Shown one piece after another: positions 8,381 through 16,254 of a DNA stretch of 64,000 bases. The position numbers and the translations under genes were made by a program. The stretch is from Hamadaea sp013361475 (GTDB taxonomy: Bacteria > Actinomycetota > Actinomycetes > Mycobacteriales > Micromonosporaceae). How positions within the stretch are numbered: position 1 is the first letter of the stretch; each line of letters starts with the position of its first letter. The notes under the pieces were generated by a model. It searched no databases and had not been told where the DNA came from. It saw nothing but the letters and a program-made list of their open reading frames with translations. The DNA lies in the NCBI RefSeq assembly GCF_040654195.1, contig NZ_JBFAHM010000007.1, forward strand, positions 310,001 through 374,000, in the 5' to 3' direction.

Positions 8381-8938
8381 CTACCAGCGGACCGGCACCC
8401 CATCGATGCTGGTGGCGTTCTTGCGCGCCCGGTATTCGGCCTGCTCCTCGGGGGTGCGCCGATCCCAATACCGGCTCAGCAGGTCCCGGTCGCCCTGGTA
8501 CTCCATCAGGGGCACCGCGTATCCACACGAGTCACTCACACGCGTGACGTCGACCACGTTGATGTTGCGCAGGCCCGGCGCGGGCTCCGGGAAGTTCGCC
8601 AGCATCTCCGCGAAGCCCGGGTCCTGCGGCAACAGCACCTGGCCGTGGCCGTGCAGCCGGTAGATCTTCGGCGGCCCGCTGAACGCGCAGAACATCAAGG
8701 TGATGCGGCCACCCGCCGGGTCGTCGCGCAGGTGCGAGACCGTCTCGTTCCCGCTTCCGCCATATTCCAGATACGCACAACGCAGCGGCCCGAGCACGGC
8801 GAAGCTGCCGCTCATCCCTTTCGGGGACAGGTTGACGTGCCCCGACGGATCGGCCGGGGCGGTCGCGACGAAGAAGACCGGCTGCGCCAGCAGGAAGTCC
8901 CGGATGCGGTCGTCGATGTGCGGATAGACCTGGCCCAT
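8381..8938 (-). CDS. Pyridoxamine 5'-phosphate oxidase-fold protein
   Basis: A 185-residue split-barrel flavin-binding-type protein. FFVATAPADPSGHVNLSPKGMSGSFAVLGP is the typical opening of the PPOx-like family (UPF0234/F420-binding type), with LEYGGSGNETVSHL and ITLMFCAFSGPPKIYRLHGHGQV following. It is unlikely to be true PdxH because the PLP-site signature is missing. Start ATG (MGQVYPHIDD) was chosen because residues upstream look like antisense translation. It lies between the amidotransferase and map genes in one operon. Cofactor (FMN or F420) and substrate are not determinable. Confidence 0.85.
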   Translation of the reverse strand: MGQVYPHIDDRIRDFLLAQPVFFVATAPADPSGHVNLSPKGMSGSFAVLGPLRCAYLEYGGSGNETVSHLRDDPAGGRITLMFCAFSGPPKIYRLHGHGQVLLPQDPGFAEMLANFPEPAPGLRNINVVDVTRVSDSCGYAVPLMEYQGDRDLLSRYWDRRTPEEQAEYRARKNATSIDGVPVRW

Positions 8939-8958
8939 GACTGGATCATGGCAGGCTG

Positions 8959-9663
8959 TCACACATCTTGGGACGCGGTTACCAAACTCTGGAACAACGG
9001 GGTGTCCGGGTCGGTCTCCGGGTGCCACTGGACGGCGACGGCGTACCGGTGGATCGGGGACTCCATCGCCTCGATGACGCCGTCCTCGACACACCAGCCC
9101 ACCGGCGTGAACGCGCCCGGGTCGGCGACCGCCTGGTGGTGCAGCGTACTGGTCTTCGCCACGCCGCCCATGATCTCGTGCAGCCGCGACTGCGGATCCA
9201 CCTGCACGACGTGCTCCCCGTACGCCACCTCGTCGAACGGCGGCGGCCGATGCAGGGAAGTGCTCACGAGATCGGGCAGGTGCTGGTGCAGCGAGCCCCC
9301 GGTAACCACGGCGAGCAGTTGCATCCCCCGGCAGACGCCCAGCACCGGCAGGTCCCGGTCGAGGGCGCCGCGGGCGAGCAGCGACTCCGCCGAATCCCGG
9401 TACGGCTTCGGATGCGTCGCCGGATGCCGCTCCTGACCGTAACGAGCGGGGTCGATGTCGGCCCCGCCGGTCAGGACGAGCCCGTCGAGGACGTCCAGTA
9501 CGCCGGCGTCGACGTCGTCCGGCGGCAGCAGCACCGGCCGGCCGCCGGCCGCCTGGATCGCCTGGAGGTAGGTCACGTGCAGCAGGGCGGCCGGGGTGTC
9601 CCGGTACAACGCCCAGCTCGCGGGCTCCTGATAGGTGGTCAGCCCGATGATCGGTCGTCTCAC
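8959..9663 (-). CDS. puuD: Gamma-glutamyl-gamma-aminobutyrate hydrolase family (PuuD-like)
   Basis: Class I glutamine-amidotransferase fold peptidase C26, 234 residues. The nucleophile elbow is GVCRGMQ (Cys111); the His-Glu pair is VQWHPE (His214, Glu216), and LTGGADIDPARYG is the oxyanion-side signature. In the E. coli Puu pathway this family releases GABA and Glu from gamma-glutamyl-GABA. The nearby glutamine-synthetase-like ligase, aldehyde dehydrogenase and FAD oxidase support that kind of role here, although the true amine may differ. GTG start. It follows the SDR gene by 31 nt, so it is probably part of the same transcript. Confidence 0.85.
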   Translation of the reverse strand: MRRPIIGLTTYQEPASWALYRDTPAALLHVTYLQAIQAAGGRPVLLPPDDVDAGVLDVLDGLVLTGGADIDPARYGQERHPATHPKPYRDSAESLLARGALDRDLPVLGVCRGMQLLAVVTGGSLHQHLPDLVSTSLHRPPPFDEVAYGEHVVQVDPQSRLHEIMGGVAKTSTLHHQAVADPGAFTPVGWCVEDGVIEAMESPIHRYAVAVQWHPETDPDTPLFQSLVTASQDV

Positions 9664-9694
9664 AGCGCCTTCAAGTGCGTCGGGTCGGTTCGTC

Positions 9695-10453
9695 TCACAG
9701 CGGCGTCACGTACGCACCAGTGATGCCTCCATCCACGATGAACTGTGAAGCGGTGATGAAGGATGCGTCATCGCTGGCGAGGAACGCGACCGCGGCCGCG
9801 ATCTCCTCCGGTCGAGCGAATCTACCCATGGGGACGTGCACCAATCGCCGGGCGGCCCGTTCGGGGTCTTTGGCGAACAACTCCAGAAGCAGTGGGGTCG
9901 CCACCGGACCGGGACAGAGCGCGTTCACGCGGACGCCCTGCCGGGCGAACTGTACGCCCAGCTCCCGAGTCATCGCCAGGACGCCGCCCTTGCTCGCCGT
10001 GTACGCGATCTGGCTGGTCGCCGCGCCCATCAACGCCACGAAACTGGCGGTGTTGACGATCGATCCCCGCCCCTGCTCCAGCATGATCGGCAGCACATAC
10101 TTGCAGCCGAGATAGACACTCGTCGTGTTGATGCGCAGTACGCGTTCCCACGCGGCCAGACCGGTCTCCAGAATCGAGTCGTCGTCCGGCGGGGAGATCC
10201 CGGCGTTGTGGAAGGCGACGTCCACCCGGCCGTGCCGGTCTTTGACCCCGGCGTACAGGGCTTGGACGGCCGCCTCGTCGGCGATGTCGGCCACGACCGG
10301 GTCGCCGCCGATCTCGGCGGCCAGCTCGGCCGTGTCGGTGAGGTCGACGGTGACGACCTTCGCGCCTTCCGCCGCGAGCCGTCGGGAGGTGGCCAGCCCG
10401 ATGCCGCTGGCCGCCCCCGTCACCACCGCGACCCTGCCCTCATACCTGTTCAC
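9695..10453 (-). CDS. Short-chain dehydrogenase/reductase
   Basis: A 252-residue classical SDR. Cofactor loop TGAASGIG (12-19), acidic residue after strand 2 (VTVDLTD, suggesting NAD preference), active-site segment NTASFVALMGAATSQIAYTASKGG with Ser and Tyr-x-x-x-Lys, and the C-terminal FIVDGGITGAYV typical of FabG-like enzymes. GTG start with AGGGAG 5 nt upstream. It sits between the aldehyde dehydrogenase gene and the PuuD-like hydrolase gene on the same strand. It may process a hydroxy or keto intermediate of the amine route, but its substrate is unknown. A 112-nt inverted repeat separates it from the aldehyde dehydrogenase gene. Confidence 0.9.
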   Translation of the reverse strand: MNRYEGRVAVVTGAASGIGLATSRRLAAEGAKVVTVDLTDTAELAAEIGGDPVVADIADEAAVQALYAGVKDRHGRVDVAFHNAGISPPDDDSILETGLAAWERVLRINTTSVYLGCKYVLPIMLEQGRGSIVNTASFVALMGAATSQIAYTASKGGVLAMTRELGVQFARQGVRVNALCPGPVATPLLLELFAKDPERAARRLVHVPMGRFARPEEIAAAVAFLASDDASFITASQFIVDGGITGAYVTPL

Positions 10454-10469
10454 ACATACTCCCTATCTG

Positions 10470-10581
10470 TGATCATTGCGTCAGCCATGCGGTTTCATCG
10501 GACAAAACGTCGCGCGAAGCAGCTGACCGCACTCCTGGCGGCTCGGCGCAAGCGCGTCCCCGGCGGCTGACGCAATGATCA
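10470..10581. repeat. Family A inverted repeat, expanded copy
   Basis: Perfect 17-nt arms TGATCATTGCGTCAGCC (10470-10486) and its complement (10565-10581). The core CGGACAAAACGTCGCGCGAA resembles the other family A cores. About 40 extra bases lie between GCAGC and the right arm, so it is 112 nt instead of about 75. The right-arm TGATCA supplies the stop codon of the aldehyde dehydrogenase gene. Confidence 0.85.
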
Positions 10582-11928
10582 TGCGTTGGCGAAGAAGACG
10601 GTCTTGATGTCGGTGAAGGCGAGCAGGGCGTCCGGGCCCAGTTCGCGGCCGAGCCCGGACTGCTTCATCCCGCCGAACGGAGTCCAGTACCGCACGCTGG
10701 AGTGCGAGTTCACGCTCAGGTTGCCCGTCTGCACTCCACGAGAGACGCGCAGCGCCCGGCCGAGGTCCCGGGTCCAGATCGAGCCGGACAGCCCGTACTC
10801 GGTGTCGTTGGCGAGCCGGATCGCCTCCGCCTCGTCGTCGAACGGGAGCACGCTCAGCACCGGGCCGAAGACTTCCTCGCGCCAGACGCGGGCACCGGGA
10901 CCGCCCGCGGCCAGCACCGCCGGGGCGTACCAGAAACCGTCGCCGCCGGGGGCGGATCCGCGGAACAGCACCTCCGCCTCTTCCACATAGGACGAGACGC
11001 GGGCTCGATGGGCCGCCGAGATCAGCGGACCCATCTGGGTGTCCTCCTGGTTCGGGTCGCCGACCCGCCAGGCGGCGACCGCCGGTTCGAGCAGCGCCAG
11101 GAACTCGTCGTAGACCGCTCGCTGGACCAGCAGCCGGGATCGGGCGCAGCAGTCCTGCCCGGAGTTGTCGAAGACGGACTCGGGGGCGGTCGCCGCCGCG
11201 CGTTCGAGGTCGGCGTCGGCGAACACGATGTTGGCGGACTTCCCGCCCAGCTCCAGCGTCACGCGCTTCACCTGCTGGGCGCAGGTCGCCATGATCTGCT
11301 TGCCGACGGCGGTCGAGCCGGTGAAGCCGATCTTCGCGACGTCCGGGTGCTCGACCAGCCGGGCCCCGGCGACGGGTCCCTCGCCGGGCAGCACCGTGAA
11401 GACGCCCTCGGGCAGCCCCGCGCGGACGGCCAGCTCGGCCAGGCGCAGCGCGGTCAACGGCGTCGCCTCGGCCGGCTTGAGCAGCACGGCGTTGCCCGCG
11501 GCCAGCGCGGGCGCGAAACTCCAGGCGGCGATCGGCATCGGGTAGTTCCAGGGGACGATCACGCCGACGACGCCCAGCGGCTCCTGGAAGGTCACAGTCA
11601 TCCCGCCGGCCACCGGGATCTGCGAACCCAGCAGCCGCTCGGGCGCGCCCGCGAAGTAGTTCAGGACGTCCCGGACGTGCTCGGCCTCCCAGCGGGCCAA
11701 CGAGATCGGGTGCCCCGCCTCGGCCACGCTCAGCTCGGCCAGCTCGGCCCGGTGCTCGTCGACCACGGTGGCGAAGCGACGCAGGAGTTTCGCCCGGTCG
11801 CCCGGCGACACCGCAGCCCACGAGGGGAACACGGCGCGTGCGGCGGCGACGGCGTCGTCGACCCCCTCGATCGGCGTCGGGGTCACCTCGGCCACCGGCA
11901 GGCCGGTCGCCGGATTCAGAATCTTCAC
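10579..11928 (-). CDS. NAD(P)-dependent aldehyde dehydrogenase
   Basis: ALDH-superfamily enzyme of 449 residues, probably oxidising the gamma-glutamyl-aminoaldehyde or a related aldehyde made by the amine oxidase (PuuC-like role). Visible marks are PWNYPMPIAAWSFAPALAAGN (cofactor/substrate tunnel), the cofactor-binding GFTGSTAVGK, catalytic-base motif TLELGGKS and the nucleophile in NSGQDCCARSR. Its GTG overlaps the ligase gene's stop codon (GTGA), so the two are translationally coupled. An apparent in-frame extension of 245 codons further upstream is antisense/out-of-frame reading through the ligase gene. The stop TGA lies inside a family A repeat. Confidence 0.92.
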   Translation of the reverse strand: MKILNPATGLPVAEVTPTPIEGVDDAVAAARAVFPSWAAVSPGDRAKLLRRFATVVDEHRAELAELSVAEAGHPISLARWEAEHVRDVLNYFAGAPERLLGSQIPVAGGMTVTFQEPLGVVGVIVPWNYPMPIAAWSFAPALAAGNAVLLKPAEATPLTALRLAELAVRAGLPEGVFTVLPGEGPVAGARLVEHPDVAKIGFTGSTAVGKQIMATCAQQVKRVTLELGGKSANIVFADADLERAAATAPESVFDNSGQDCCARSRLLVQRAVYDEFLALLEPAVAAWRVGDPNQEDTQMGPLISAAHRARVSSYVEEAEVLFRGSAPGGDGFWYAPAVLAAGGPGARVWREEVFGPVLSVLPFDDEAEAIRLANDTEYGLSGSIWTRDLGRALRVSRGVQTGNLSVNSHSSVRYWTPFGGMKQSGLGRELGPDALLAFTDIKTVFFANA

Positions 11929-13271
11929 AGTCGTTCGTACCCCCGTCGCAGCTCCCAGTCGGTCACGGCCGCGTCGAACGCCTCGATCTCCACCTCGGCC
12001 GCCCGCGCATAGTGCTCCGCCACCGCCGGGCCGAAGAACTCGGGCACGATCGCCGACTCCCGCCAGACCGACAGCGCTTCGCGCAGGGTAGCGGGGACGC
12101 GGGGAGCGCTGCTGTCCGCGTATGCGTTGGTCGTGAATTCGGGCTCGAGCTCCAGCTTCGCGGACAGCCCGTGGCGCGCGGCCGCGACCAGCGCGGCGAT
12201 CGCGAGGTAGGGGTTCACGTCCGCGCCCGGCACGCGGTGCTCGACCCGCAGCGACGGACCGTGCCCCACCAGCCGCAACGCGCAGGTGCGGTTGTCGCGG
12301 CCCCAGCGCAACGCGGTCGGCGCGAACGACCCCGGCTGGAATCGCTTGTAGGAGTTGACATTCGGCGCGAGGAACAGCGACAGTTCGCGGGTCGCCGCCA
12401 GCATGCCCGCGAGCACGTGGGTGCCCAGCTGCGACAACGCGCCGTCGGGTCCGCTCATCACCGGCTCTCCCCGACTGGTACGCAGAGAGAAGTGCACGTG
12501 GCACGAATTGCCCTCGCGCGCGTTCGGTTTGGCCATGAACGTGATCGAGCAGCCCTCCTGGGCGGCGATCTCCTTGGCCCCGTTCTTGTAGACGGTGTGG
12601 TTGTCGGCGGTCGTCAGCGCCTCGTCGTAGCGGAACGCGATCTCGTGCTGGCCGAGGTTGCACTCGCCCTTGGCGCTCTCGGGATAGAGCCCGGCGCCCG
12701 CCATCTCCTGACGGATGCGGCGCAGCAGCGGCTCGACCCGGGCGGTGCCGAGCACGGAGTAGTCGACGTTGTAACCGTTGACCGGGGTGAGCGCCCGGTA
12801 GTCCCGGCGCTGGGCGTCCTCATAGGACTCCTTGTGCGCGACGAACTCCAGCTCGGTCCCCACATACGCGGTCAGTCCGTGCTCGGACTCCAGCAGGTCG
12901 AGCTGGCGGCGCAGGATCTGCCGGGGCGACTCGGCGACCGGCGTCCCGTCGAGCCAGGCGAGGTCGGCGAGGACGAGGGCGGTGCCCGGCTGCCACGGCA
13001 GGCGGCGCAGCGTCCGCATGTCGGGGATCATGGCGAAGTCGCCGTATCCGCGCTCCCAGCCCGAGATGGCGTATCCGCCGACGGTGTTCATCTCCACGTC
13101 GACGGCGAGCAGATAGTTACAGGCCTCGCTGCCATGGGCGAGCACCTCGTCGAGGAAGAACGGCGCGTAGAGCCGCTTGCCCTGCAGCCGCCCCTGCATG
13201 TCGGTCAGCGCGAGGAGCACCGTGTCGACCGTCTCGGCCGAGATCGCGACCCGTAACGCCTCGATGCTCAT
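11925..13271 (-). CDS. Glutamine synthetase-like gamma-glutamyl-amine ligase
   Basis: Type I glutamine synthetase fold, 448 residues, but the context is amine catabolism. GS signatures are GTELEFVAHKE, the Glu-binding AKGECNLGQHEIAF, ATP-site PNAREGNSCHVHFSL and NSYKRFQPGSFAPTALRWG. The Tyr-adenylylation motif of true GlnA I is absent, as expected for PuuA/GlnA3/GlnA4-type enzymes that join glutamate to polyamines or ethanolamine. ATG chosen (ACGAGG 5 nt upstream) over a GTG five codons earlier with no RBS. It leads a transcript with the ALDH gene and is divergent from an FAD oxidase gene. Substrate choice (putrescine, spermidine, ethanolamine) cannot be made here. Confidence 0.88.
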   Translation of the reverse strand: MSIEALRVAISAETVDTVLLALTDMQGRLQGKRLYAPFFLDEVLAHGSEACNYLLAVDVEMNTVGGYAISGWERGYGDFAMIPDMRTLRRLPWQPGTALVLADLAWLDGTPVAESPRQILRRQLDLLESEHGLTAYVGTELEFVAHKESYEDAQRRDYRALTPVNGYNVDYSVLGTARVEPLLRRIRQEMAGAGLYPESAKGECNLGQHEIAFRYDEALTTADNHTVYKNGAKEIAAQEGCSITFMAKPNAREGNSCHVHFSLRTSRGEPVMSGPDGALSQLGTHVLAGMLAATRELSLFLAPNVNSYKRFQPGSFAPTALRWGRDNRTCALRLVGHGPSLRVEHRVPGADVNPYLAIAALVAAARHGLSAKLELEPEFTTNAYADSSAPRVPATLREALSVWRESAIVPEFFGPAVAEHYARAAEVEIEAFDAAVTDWELRRGYERL

Positions 13272-13306
13272 CGGTGCCTCGTTCACACGTCAGATCTACC
13301 GGTCGG

Positions 13307-13324
13307 CTGTTCGAACGTCAACAG
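13307..13324. promoter_or_regulatory. Inverted repeat in divergent amine-gene promoter region
   Basis: CTGTT-N8-AACAG (13307-13311 and 13320-13324) surrounds the palindrome GTTCGAAC, in the 106-nt gap between the divergent ligase and FAD oxidase genes. It is placed where one regulator could control both directions. No regulator gene of the pathway is adjacent. Weak evidence: position and symmetry only. Confidence 0.35.
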
Positions 13325-13364
13325 TCACACCGCTCGACGTCTGGCGTGTCGGCGTACGCTTTGA

Positions 13365-13370
13365 TAGATC
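13365..13370 (+). promoter_or_regulatory. Probable -10 element of a leaderless FAD oxidase transcript
   Basis: TAGATC followed by exactly 7 nt and then the GTG start codon, with no Shine-Dalgarno sequence. This is the spacing expected if transcription begins at the start codon, common in Actinobacteria. Confidence 0.4.
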
Positions 13371-13377
13371 TCTCTGG

Positions 13378-14550
13378 GTGACATCCGAAACCCGCGCCGT
13401 AGTGATCGGGGGCGGCATCGTCGGCTGCTCCGTCGCGTACCACCTGGCGAGTCTGGGGTGGACGGAGATCACCCTGCTCGAACAGCATCAGCTCACCGAC
13501 GGGACGACGTGGCACTCCGCCGGTTTCGTCACGCCCCTCCGCGGCTCCCCCGCGACCCGCGCGCTGGTCGGTTACCTGCCCGCGCTCGCCGATCGCCTCC
13601 GCGCCGAGACCGGGCTCGACCCCGGATGGCGTCCCGTCGGCGGTCTCCGGCTGGCCTCGACTCCGGCACGGGTGGCCGCGTTGACCGCGTTGGGCGTCGA
13701 GCTGCGGCCGCCGTCGTCCCTGCCGCCGCTGATCGACGACAAGGACGTGCAGGCCGTCGGCTGGGTGCCCGAGGAGGGCTTCGTCCGGCCGAAAGACCTC
13801 CCGGCCGCGCTCGCCGCCGCCGCGACCGCACTCGGCGTGACCGTCCGGACCGGCGTACGCGTCACCGGGCTGACCGTCGCGTCTCGTCGCATCACCGGCG
13901 TCCGGACGTCGGACGGCGACCTCAAGACGAGCACGGTGGTGCTGGCGGCCGGAGCCGCGTCGGCGCACCTGGGGCACCTCGCCGGGGCGACCGTGCCCGT
14001 CGCGCCGGTCAACCACCAGTACGCCGTCACCGCCCCGTTCGAGACCCCGCTCGATCCGGACACCCTGCCGACCGTGCGAGACCCCGATCGCAACCTCTAC
14101 CTGCGCGGCGCCGGTGGCGGCCTGATCCTGGGGGCGTACCCGTCGGCTCCGGTCCCGGCGTGGCCGCTCAACGGCGCGCCGCCGCTCGCCGAGTCGCGTG
14201 CGCAGGCCACCCCGGCGCCGATCGACGAGCTGGTCGCCGCCGCGTCCGGCCGGATCCGGGACCTCCCCGAGATCGTCAAGGTCATCTGCGGCCCCGAGGC
14301 GTTCACCCCGGACGGCGAGCCGCTCGTCGGCCAGACCGACGTCCCCGGCCTCTGGGCCGCCGCCGGGATGAGCCTGCACGGCATGGCACTCGCCGGCGGC
14401 GTGGGCAAGGCGCTCGCCGAGCTGATCACGTCCGGCTCCTCCGAAGTGGACGTACGCTCGCTCAGCCCGCAGCGGTTCGGCCCGTTCGCGCACAACCGCC
14501 ACTGGACCACGACCCGTGCCGTGGACGCCTTCGCCCGCCTCCGCTCCTGA
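13378..14550 (+). CDS. FAD-dependent amine oxidoreductase (DAO family)
   Basis: A 390-residue D-amino-acid-oxidase-fold flavoprotein of the sarcosine/glycine oxidase and PuuB type. The ADP-binding motif VVIGGGIVGCSVAYHLA opens the protein; LTDGTTWHSAGFV is the segment typical of dimethylglycine/sarcosine dehydrogenases; LYLRGAGGGLILGAYPS and WAAAGMSLHGMALAGGVGKALAE close the FAD site. The GTG start fits a leaderless transcript; longer in-frame translation upstream has no family similarity. Divergent to the ligase-ALDH transcript, it likely oxidises the gamma-glutamyl-amine to its aldehyde. Confidence 0.88.
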   Translation: MTSETRAVVIGGGIVGCSVAYHLASLGWTEITLLEQHQLTDGTTWHSAGFVTPLRGSPATRALVGYLPALADRLRAETGLDPGWRPVGGLRLASTPARVAALTALGVELRPPSSLPPLIDDKDVQAVGWVPEEGFVRPKDLPAALAAAATALGVTVRTGVRVTGLTVASRRITGVRTSDGDLKTSTVVLAAGAASAHLGHLAGATVPVAPVNHQYAVTAPFETPLDPDTLPTVRDPDRNLYLRGAGGGLILGAYPSAPVPAWPLNGAPPLAESRAQATPAPIDELVAAASGRIRDLPEIVKVICGPEAFTPDGEPLVGQTDVPGLWAAAGMSLHGMALAGGVGKALAELITSGSSEVDVRSLSPQRFGPFAHNRHWTTTRAVDAFARLRS

Positions 14551-14556
14551 CGTGCC

Positions 14557-14629
14557 TGATCATTGCGTCAGCCATGCTGCTTCGCGCGACGAAATGTCCG
14601 CTCAAACAGCATGGCTGACGCAATGATCA
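14557..14629. repeat. Family A inverted repeat
   Basis: Perfect 23-nt arms (14557-14579 and 14607-14629) starting TGATCATTGCGTCAGCCATG around a 27-nt core. Read on the minus strand the core contains CGGACATTTCGTCGCGCGAA. It fills the gap between convergent genes, starting 7 nt after one stop codon and ending 5 nt before the other. Confidence 0.93.
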
Positions 14630-14633
14630 TGAG

Positions 14634-15482
14634 TTAGTGGCCGGCGCTTTCGTAGCGGCGTAAGCCGCGGCGGAAAAGATAGACGGCGAAGAACCACCAG
14701 GCCGCCGCCACCACCGGGGTGAGGATGCCGAGCCAGGCGTACCCGCCGCGGTCGAGCAGCCAGGCGGCCGGGAAGAACCCGGCGAAGGCGAACGGCGCCG
14801 CCGCCCCGAGCAGGAACCGCAGGCCGAAGCCGTAGATGCCCAGCGGGTACCGGGCGAGTTCGCCGACCTGCCACGCGGTCATGGCGAACATGGGCATCGG
14901 CATCCGCAGCCAGAACGACACCGTGTTGGCCACGACGCACATCGCCAGCCGCAGCGCGATGCCGCTGATCATGAGCACCAGCAGGATCAGCACGTTCAGT
15001 GGGGTCCAGTGGACGTCGACTCGGGTGAGGGCCCAGGTCAGCATGGCGGCCGAGGCCACGAGGTCGCCCACTCCGTTGAAGCCGACCCAGGCGCTCATGA
15101 CCTGCATCAGCGGCGGGGCCGGTCGCGTCAGCGCGTAGTCGAGCTGACCGTTGTGGATGAAGGACGCGAGCTGCCAGATCCCGTCGGAGATCACCGGCAC
15201 GACTCCTGAGCTGACCCCGGCGAGGGCGTAGATCAGCACCATCTCCGGGTAGGACCAGCCGTTGAGGTGCGGGACCCGGGCCATGACGACGCTGAGGAAG
15301 ACCAGCCCGAGGGACTGCGTCACGATCCCGGCCGCGATGAGGATCCAGAAGTCGGAGACGTACTCCAGGACCGCCCGGACGACCGCGCCCAGGCTACGGC
15401 GATAGAGCCGGGCGTTCCGGCGTACGCCCGCCCACCCGCCCCAGAAAAGGACTTTCGACTGCCGATCGCTTTCAGCCACCAT
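14634..15482 (-). CDS. ABC-2 family (DUF990) transporter permease
   Basis: A 282-residue membrane protein with about six hydrophobic helices. It belongs to the ABC-2/DUF990 type, in which two different permeases and one ATPase form an exporter. LEYVSDFWILIAAGIVTQ near residue 40 and HNGQLDYALTRPAPPLMQV (cytosolic coupling part) match the family. It overlaps the preceding permease gene by 11 nt. No RBS decides between the ATG and the following GTG; the ATG is used. The exported substrate is unknown. Confidence 0.85.
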   Translation of the reverse strand: MVAESDRQSKVLFWGGWAGVRRNARLYRRSLGAVVRAVLEYVSDFWILIAAGIVTQSLGLVFLSVVMARVPHLNGWSYPEMVLIYALAGVSSGVVPVISDGIWQLASFIHNGQLDYALTRPAPPLMQVMSAWVGFNGVGDLVASAAMLTWALTRVDVHWTPLNVLILLVLMISGIALRLAMCVVANTVSFWLRMPMPMFAMTAWQVGELARYPLGIYGFGLRFLLGAAAPFAFAGFFPAAWLLDRGGYAWLGILTPVVAAAWWFFAVYLFRRGLRRYESAGH

Positions 15483-16254
15483 GGACGGTCACCTGCCGGG
15501 AGGCCGCGCGGAACGCCACGCGGGCGATGAACCAGAGGGCCACGACCCAGAACACCTGTCCCCCGATCAGGAGGTACGCCGTCGAGGTCGAGACCTTTCC
15601 GAGGTAGATCAGGGCCGGCGTCGAGGTCAGGCTGGCGAACGGCAGCACCGCCGCGGTCGCCTGGAGCCAGCCGGGCATGAGCGACAGCGGGACGAGCGAG
15701 CCGGAGAGCACCGCTCCCAGCGCGTTCCGGGCCCAGGCGACACCGTGGAAGTTCTGCGTCCAGAAGACGAGCTGCGTCGTGAGGAACCCGATGCAGAACC
15801 GGATCGGCATCACGCACAGCAGGCTCAGCAGCAACAGCGGGATGTTGCTCGGCCCCGGCATCGGGCCGGCCACGAGGACGAAACCGGCCCCGACCGTGAC
15901 GATCATGATCAGCTCCATCGGCAGCCCGCCGAGGACCTGGGCGAACATCATCTTCTGCGTCTCGATCGGCTTCACCAGGTCCAGCGCCACCTGACCGTCG
16001 CGGATGCGGTTGGCCAGCGTCCACTCCCCGATGGCGTTGCCGAGCCAGCCCGTCACATACCCCACGAGCAGGTACGCCTTCATCTCCGGCAGGGTGAAGC
16101 CGCCGATGCTGCCGCCGTTGGACAGCAGGGCGCTCCACAGAGCCACGGTGGCGACGAGTTGGAAACACGCCGCGACCGCCGCCATCAGGAACGCCGTCCG
16201 GAAGGCGAACGTGCTCCGCATGGAGTTGCGCGCCATCGTCAGGTACGCCCTCAC
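15472..16254 (-). CDS. ABC-2 family (DUF990) transporter permease
   Basis: Second permease of the exporter, 260 residues with about six membrane helices. Start MRAYLTMARNSMRSTFAFRTAF is typical of ABC-2 subunits with a cytosolic amphipathic helix. IRDGQVALDLVKPIETQ is the equivalent of the RNGQLDYALTRP-type segment in its partner, supporting common ancestry. It overlaps the ATPase gene stop by 4 nt and the next permease gene by 11 nt, so the three are one translationally coupled unit. Confidence 0.85.
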   Translation of the reverse strand: MRAYLTMARNSMRSTFAFRTAFLMAAVAACFQLVATVALWSALLSNGGSIGGFTLPEMKAYLLVGYVTGWLGNAIGEWTLANRIRDGQVALDLVKPIETQKMMFAQVLGGLPMELIMIVTVGAGFVLVAGPMPGPSNIPLLLLSLLCVMPIRFCIGFLTTQLVFWTQNFHGVAWARNALGAVLSGSLVPLSLMPGWLQATAAVLPFASLTSTPALIYLGKVSTSTAYLLIGGQVFWVVALWFIARVAFRAASRQVTVHGG

